Shown piece after piece: positions 60,493 to 64,000 of a DNA stretch of 64,000 nt. The notes beneath the pieces were generated by a model. It worked only from the letters and a program-made list of their open reading frames with translations. It was not told the origin of the DNA and ran no database searches. The DNA is from Pseudomonas sp. 10-1B. Its GTDB lineage: Bacteria; Pseudomonadota; Gammaproteobacteria; Pseudomonadales; Pseudomonadaceae. Position 1 is the first letter of the stretch; each line of letters opens with the position of its first letter. The stretch covers positions 248,001 to 312,000 of the forward strand of contig NZ_JYKS01000001.1 in NCBI RefSeq assembly GCF_000935045.1, given 5' to 3'. Both the position numbers and the translations under genes were made by a program.

Positions 60493-61460
60493 TCAAGGTA
60501 CTCAAACCGGGCCTGGCGACCTCAGTGCAGGACCTGGGCCGCGAAGGCTACTACCATCTGGGCATCCCGCCATCCGGGGCACTCGACCAGTATGCCTTGA
60601 GCGCGGCCAACCACTTGGTGGGTAACCCGGCCGGTGCCGCGGGCCTGGAGTGCGCGCTGGTGGGGCCGGAGCTGGAGTTCCAGCGGGATGCACTGGTGGC
60701 GGTGTGCGGTGCGCAGATGCCAGCCCTGCTCGATGGCCGTGAGCAACGCCCAGACACAGCGTTTGCCGTGCGCGCCGGGCAGGTGCTGCGTTTCGGCTTT
60801 CCCACTGCCGGTGCCCGGGCGTACCTGGCGGTGGCTGGCGGCATCGATGTGCCGGAGGTACTCGGTAGCCGCTCAACCTATGCGCTGGGATCCTTGGGTG
60901 GCTTCCATGGGCGCAAGCTGATGGCGGGCGACCTGCTGCCAGTCGGTGTGCCCAGCGGCAAGACCCGCGCCGGTGCAAGCTTGCCCATGGCCCTGCGCCA
61001 GGCCCTTGGCGGTGAGGTGGTGTTGCGGGTGGTGCCGGGGCTGTACTTCCACCGCCTGACCGACGCTGCGGCGCAAAGCTTTTTCACCGAGGCCTGGACC
61101 GTCGGTTCCGAAGCGGACCGTATCGGCTACCGCTACAAGGGCGGCAGTGCCTTGAGCTTTCAGCCGCGGGAGCAGCCATTCGGTGCCGGCTCGGACCCTT
61201 CGAACATCGTCGACAGCTGCTACCCGATCGGTTCGATTCAGGTACCAGCGGGGTTGGAGCCGATCATTCTGCACCGCGATGCGGTATCGGGCGGCGGCTA
61301 CGCGATGATCGGCACGGTGATCAGTGCCGACCTTGACCTGATCGGGCAGATGCAGCCCAACCAGCAGGCGCGGTTCCTGGCGGTGAGCCTGGAGCAGGCG
61401 CTGGAGGCGCGACGCTCGTACAAGAAGAAACTCGGCTGCCTGGCCAGGCTCTTCGCCTGA
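60489..61460 (+). CDS. pxpC: 5-oxoprolinase subunit C (KipA-like, biotin-dependent carboxyltransferase-like)
   Basis: 323 residues, start overlapping pxpB stop (ATGA). 'VLKPGLATSVQDLGREGYYHLGIPPSGALDQYAL', 'AYLAVAGGIDVPEVLGSRSTYALGSLGGFHGR', 'SEADRIGYRYKGG' and 'GSIQVPAGLEPIILHRDAVSGGGYAMIGTVISADLD' mark the family. No transporter or biotin-carboxylase gene is attached to this pxp operon. Confidence 0.9.
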   Translation: MIKVLKPGLATSVQDLGREGYYHLGIPPSGALDQYALSAANHLVGNPAGAAGLECALVGPELEFQRDALVAVCGAQMPALLDGREQRPDTAFAVRAGQVLRFGFPTAGARAYLAVAGGIDVPEVLGSRSTYALGSLGGFHGRKLMAGDLLPVGVPSGKTRAGASLPMALRQALGGEVVLRVVPGLYFHRLTDAAAQSFFTEAWTVGSEADRIGYRYKGGSALSFQPREQPFGAGSDPSNIVDSCYPIGSIQVPAGLEPIILHRDAVSGGGYAMIGTVISADLDLIGQMQPNQQARFLAVSLEQALEARRSYKKKLGCLARLFA

Positions 61461-61481
61461 CTTTGAGGCGACGCCGTGCGA

Positions 61482-61640
61482 GGGAGCGGCTTTAGCCGCG
61501 AACACCGGCAAAGCCGGTGTCATCCATCGCGCTGGATTCTTCGCGGGCGCGCCCGCTCCCACAGGTTGCTGTGCAGCTTGGGGCTAACGCTATACCTGTG
61601 GGAGCGGGCAGGCCCGCGAACACCGGCGTAGCCGGTGCCA
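61482..61640. repeat. REP/BIME cluster after pxpC
   Basis: A full unit 61482-61565 (reverse orientation of 44496-44585) followed by a partial unit 61593-61640 (CCTGTGGGAGCGGGCAGGCC ... ACCGGCGTAGCCGGT). Confidence 0.75.
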
Positions 61641-61828
61641 TCACCGCCCTACAACGACCGCATAGGTTTGCTGATTTGTTTGCCGGCTTGGGAGGCTACT
61701 TCGTGGGCCTGGCCGTCCCGCTGCTTGCCTTCTGATTGCAAGTGTTTGTGCGCCAGCCATACCCGACTAAATCCGTCAGCTAAGCTTGTGGCTGAATTAA
61801 TGGATAGCAACGAGGCGCGGGAGAGGTT

Positions 61829-63406
61829 ATGAAGATCACCATCAAGCCGGAACTGGCCCTGGCCGGGTTGGCCTTGGCATTCGGCATGCTCAATGCCCAG
61901 GCTGCCGAGGCCAGAAAGGTCGATGTGATGCTGGTGGGCGGCGGCATCATGAGTTCCACCCTGGCCGTGTGGCTCAACGAACTGGAGCCGGGCTGGTCCA
62001 TGGAAATGGTCGAGCGCCTGGACAAGGTAGCCGAAGAAAGCTCCAACGGCTGGAATAACGCGGGCACCGGCCACTCGGCCCTGGCTGAACTCAACTACAC
62101 GCCGGAAAAAGACGGCAAGATCGACATCAGCAAGGCGGTGGAGATCAACGAGTCGTTCCAGGTCACCCGCCAGTTCCTCGCTTGGCAGGTGAAGCAGGGC
62201 GTGCTGAAGAATCCCCACTCGTTCATCAATACCACCCCGCACATGAGCTTTGTCTGGGGCGATGACAACATCCGTTTCCTGAAAAAGCGCTACGAGGCAC
62301 TGCAGGCCAGCCCGTTGTTCAAACCCATGCAGTATTCCGAAGATCACGAGCAGATCCGCAAGTGGGTACCGCTGATGATGGAAGGCCGCGACCCCAACCA
62401 GAAACTGGCCGTGACCTGGACGCCGATCGGCACCGACGTCAACTTTGGCGAGATCACCCGGCAGTACGTGGGTTACCTGCAAACCCGGCCGAACTTCGAC
62501 CTCAAGCTGTCCACCGAGGTGCAGGAAATCACCCGCAACGACGATGGCTCCTGGCATGTCGAGTACAAGAACCTGAAGGACGGCAGCAAGGCCGCCACTG
62601 ACGCTAAGTTCCTGTTCATCGGTGCTGGCGGTGCGGCGTTGCCACTGCTGCAGAAGTCTGGAATAGACGAGGCCAAGGATTATGCCGGCTTCCCGGTCGG
62701 CGGTTCGTTCCTGGTCACCGACAACCCGGCCATCGCCCAGCGCCACATGGCCAAGGCCTATGGCATTGCCGCCACCGGCGCACCACCGATGTCGGTACCG
62801 CACCTGGACACCCGGGTGCTCGACGGCAAGCGCATGATCCTGTTCGGGCCGTTCGCCACCTTCTCGACCAAATTCCTCAAGCAGGGCTCGCTGCTCGACC
62901 TGCTTGCCAGCACCAGCGTGCACAACGCCTGGCCGATGGTGCGGGTTGGGGTTCGCGAGTTCGACCTGGTGCAGTACCTGATCGGCCAGGTGCTGCAATC
63001 CGACAATGACCGCTTCGAGGCATTGCGCACCTACTTCCCCGAGGCGAAGAAGGAAGACTGGCGGCTGTGGCAGGCGGGCCAGCGGGTGCAGATCATCAAG
63101 AAAGACGAGGCACTGGGTGGTGTGCTCAAGCTTGGCACCGAAGTGGTGGCATCCAAGGATGGCAGCATCGCCGGGCTGCTGGGGGCCTCGCCTGGCGCCT
63201 CGACCGCACCACCGATCATGCTCGATGTGCTGAACAAGGTATTCAAGGACAAGGTAGCGTCGCCGCAGTGGCAGGCGAAGATCAAGCAGATCATCCCGTC
63301 CTACGGTATTCGGCTGAACGACCACCCGGACGAGGTAGAGAAAGAGTGGGCATATACCAGCGAAGTGCTGCAACTCGCTCCACCTGCCAGCAGCGTTGCA
63401 CCTTGA
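61829..63406 (+). CDS. mqo: Malate:quinone oxidoreductase with export signal
   Basis: 525 residues, ATG 61829 behind GGGAGAGG. A signal-like N-terminus ([20 protein letters not shown], then LNAQAAEA) precedes the FAD motif [19 protein letters not shown]. '[23 protein letters not shown]', 'HMSFVWG', '[19 protein letters not shown]', '[13 protein letters not shown]' and '[17 protein letters not shown]' are MQO signatures. Oxidises malate to oxaloacetate and passes electrons to quinone. A signal peptide is unusual for classical Mqo, though some pseudomonad paralogues have one. Confidence 0.9.
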   Translation: MKITIKPELALAGLALAFGMLNAQAAEARKVDVMLVGGGIMSSTLAVWLNELEPGWSMEMVERLDKVAEESSNGWNNAGTGHSALAELNYTPEKDGKIDISKAVEINESFQVTRQFLAWQVKQGVLKNPHSFINTTPHMSFVWGDDNIRFLKKRYEALQASPLFKPMQYSEDHEQIRKWVPLMMEGRDPNQKLAVTWTPIGTDVNFGEITRQYVGYLQTRPNFDLKLSTEVQEITRNDDGSWHVEYKNLKDGSKAATDAKFLFIGAGGAALPLLQKSGIDEAKDYAGFPVGGSFLVTDNPAIAQRHMAKAYGIAATGAPPMSVPHLDTRVLDGKRMILFGPFATFSTKFLKQGSLLDLLASTSVHNAWPMVRVGVREFDLVQYLIGQVLQSDNDRFEALRTYFPEAKKEDWRLWQAGQRVQIIKKDEALGGVLKLGTEVVASKDGSIAGLLGASPGASTAPPIMLDVLNKVFKDKVASPQWQAKIKQIIPSYGIRLNDHPDEVEKEWAYTSEVLQLAPPASSVAP

Positions 63407-63421
63407 CGGCACGTGGTTGAG

Positions 63422-64000
63422 TCAGCGAGGCCGTGCCGGTTGTACCTGGCCACGGCCTATGCCGTAGTAGGTAAGGCCGGCAGCGGCCATATGCTTGGGT
63501 TCGAACAGGTTTCGGCCGTCGAACACCACTCGGTCGGCCAACTGCTGCGGCACCGTGTCCAGGTTGAGGACCCGGTAATCCTGCCACTCCGTGGCGATCA
63601 CCAGAGCATCTGCACCCTGTAATGCGGCGTCCTTGCAGGGCACCAGCTGCAGGTCGGCCCGCGGGCCATAGTGACGCTGGATTTCTTCCATGGCCTGCGG
63701 GTCATGGGCTTGCACCCGTGCACCCGCTGCCCACAGCGCTTCCAGCAGGACCCGGCTGGAGGCCTCGCGGATGTCATTGGTATTGGGCTTGAACGACAAC
63801 CCCCACAGGGCGAAGACCTTGCCCCGCAGGCCGCCGGGGTAGTGCCGCTGGATCTTGCTGAACAGCCGGCCCTTTTGCTGCTCGTTGACCGATTCCACCG
63901 CGCGCAGCAGTTGCGGTTCGAAGCCTTCGGCCTCGGCAGTGCGGCGCAAGGCCTGCAGGTCCTTGGGGAAACACGAGCCACCAAAGCCGCAGCCGGCGTA
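63422..64000 (-). CDS. UDP-glucose 6-dehydrogenase, C-terminal part (cut by right edge)
   Basis: 193 residues visible; the start is beyond 64000. Opens with YAGCGFGGSCFPKDLQAL, where the Cys is the catalytic nucleophile, then 'VESVNEQQKGRLF', 'VFALWGLSFKPNTNDIREASS', 'VQAHDPQAM', 'ALVIATEWQDYR' and 'FDGRNLFEP'. Makes UDP-glucuronate for polysaccharide synthesis. Convergent with mqo. Confidence 0.9.
   Translation of the reverse strand, partial: YAGCGFGGSCFPKDLQALRRTAEAEGFEPQLLRAVESVNEQQKGRLFSKIQRHYPGGLRGKVFALWGLSFKPNTNDIREASSRVLLEALWAAGARVQAHDPQAMEEIQRHYGPRADLQLVPCKDAALQGADALVIATEWQDYRVLNLDTVPQQLADRVVFDGRNLFEPKHMAAAGLTYYGIGRGQVQPARPR

Overview
The window looks like a chromosome segment of a Pseudomonas, most likely of the P. 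putida group. This rests on high GC, dense short Shine-Dalgarno-led genes, many P. putida-style REP/BIME palindromes with GTGGGAGC cores, and family content: CIO-type cytochrome bd, OprD porin, PxpABC 5-oxoprolinase, FecI/FecR/TonB receptor, MccAB transsulfuration, and a GlxA/CdhR-type regulator beside carnitine genes. No rRNA, tRNA, CRISPR array, transposase or integrase was recognised. About 57 intact or edge-truncated genes and three broken ones are annotated.

Layout. 1-2917: end of a large multicopper-oxidase-like gene and a membrane-anchored beta-propeller protein. 2969-7514: a 1359-residue SNF2 helicase and a small HTH protein. 7615-9563: a two-gene ATPase plus HNH nuclease module resembling Septu (PtuAB) phage defence. 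9698-20880: a GlxA/AraC regulator and a ten-gene quaternary-amine catabolic cluster. It joins a CntA-like Rieske oxygenase and its reductase to carnitine-dehydrogenase-pathway enzymes, two SDRs, an aldehyde dehydrogenase, a betaine-type binding protein and an NCS1 permease. 20971-24255: a large inverted repeat, a methyltransferase, a decayed pirin gene and two isochorismatase-like hydrolases. 24463-28682: an Aae-type efflux operon with a frameshifted membrane fusion gene, and its LysR gene. 28862-31235: a DMT exporter divergent from a MocR regulator, with an inverted repeat between them.

31278-41647 is a molybdoenzyme/oxidase region: LysR, a wrecked moaC and moaD on the minus strand; mog and moeA, a YdeP-type molybdopterin oxidoreductase, cioAB, a formate/nitrite channel and two small proteins. 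Three promoters here (before mog, before ydeP, before the small proteins) share an upstream ATAGA box, a GATTRGACG box at fixed spacing and a -10-like element. This suggests one regulon, probably controlled by the adjacent LysR protein. I consider this and the quaternary-amine cluster the most interesting parts of the window.

41923-64000: OprD porin, an outer-membrane protein of the TIGR02001 type, a periplasmic amidohydrolase with a divergent LysR, a C45-type hydrolase, an MHS transporter, mccB/mccA, a TonB siderophore receptor with FecR/FecI and a Fur-box-like site, LysR plus pxpABC, an exported malate:quinone oxidoreductase, and the end of a UDP-glucose dehydrogenase gene at the right edge. 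Intergenic spaces here are filled with REP/BIME palindromes, including a ~170-210 bp long palindrome present as two full copies and one half copy.
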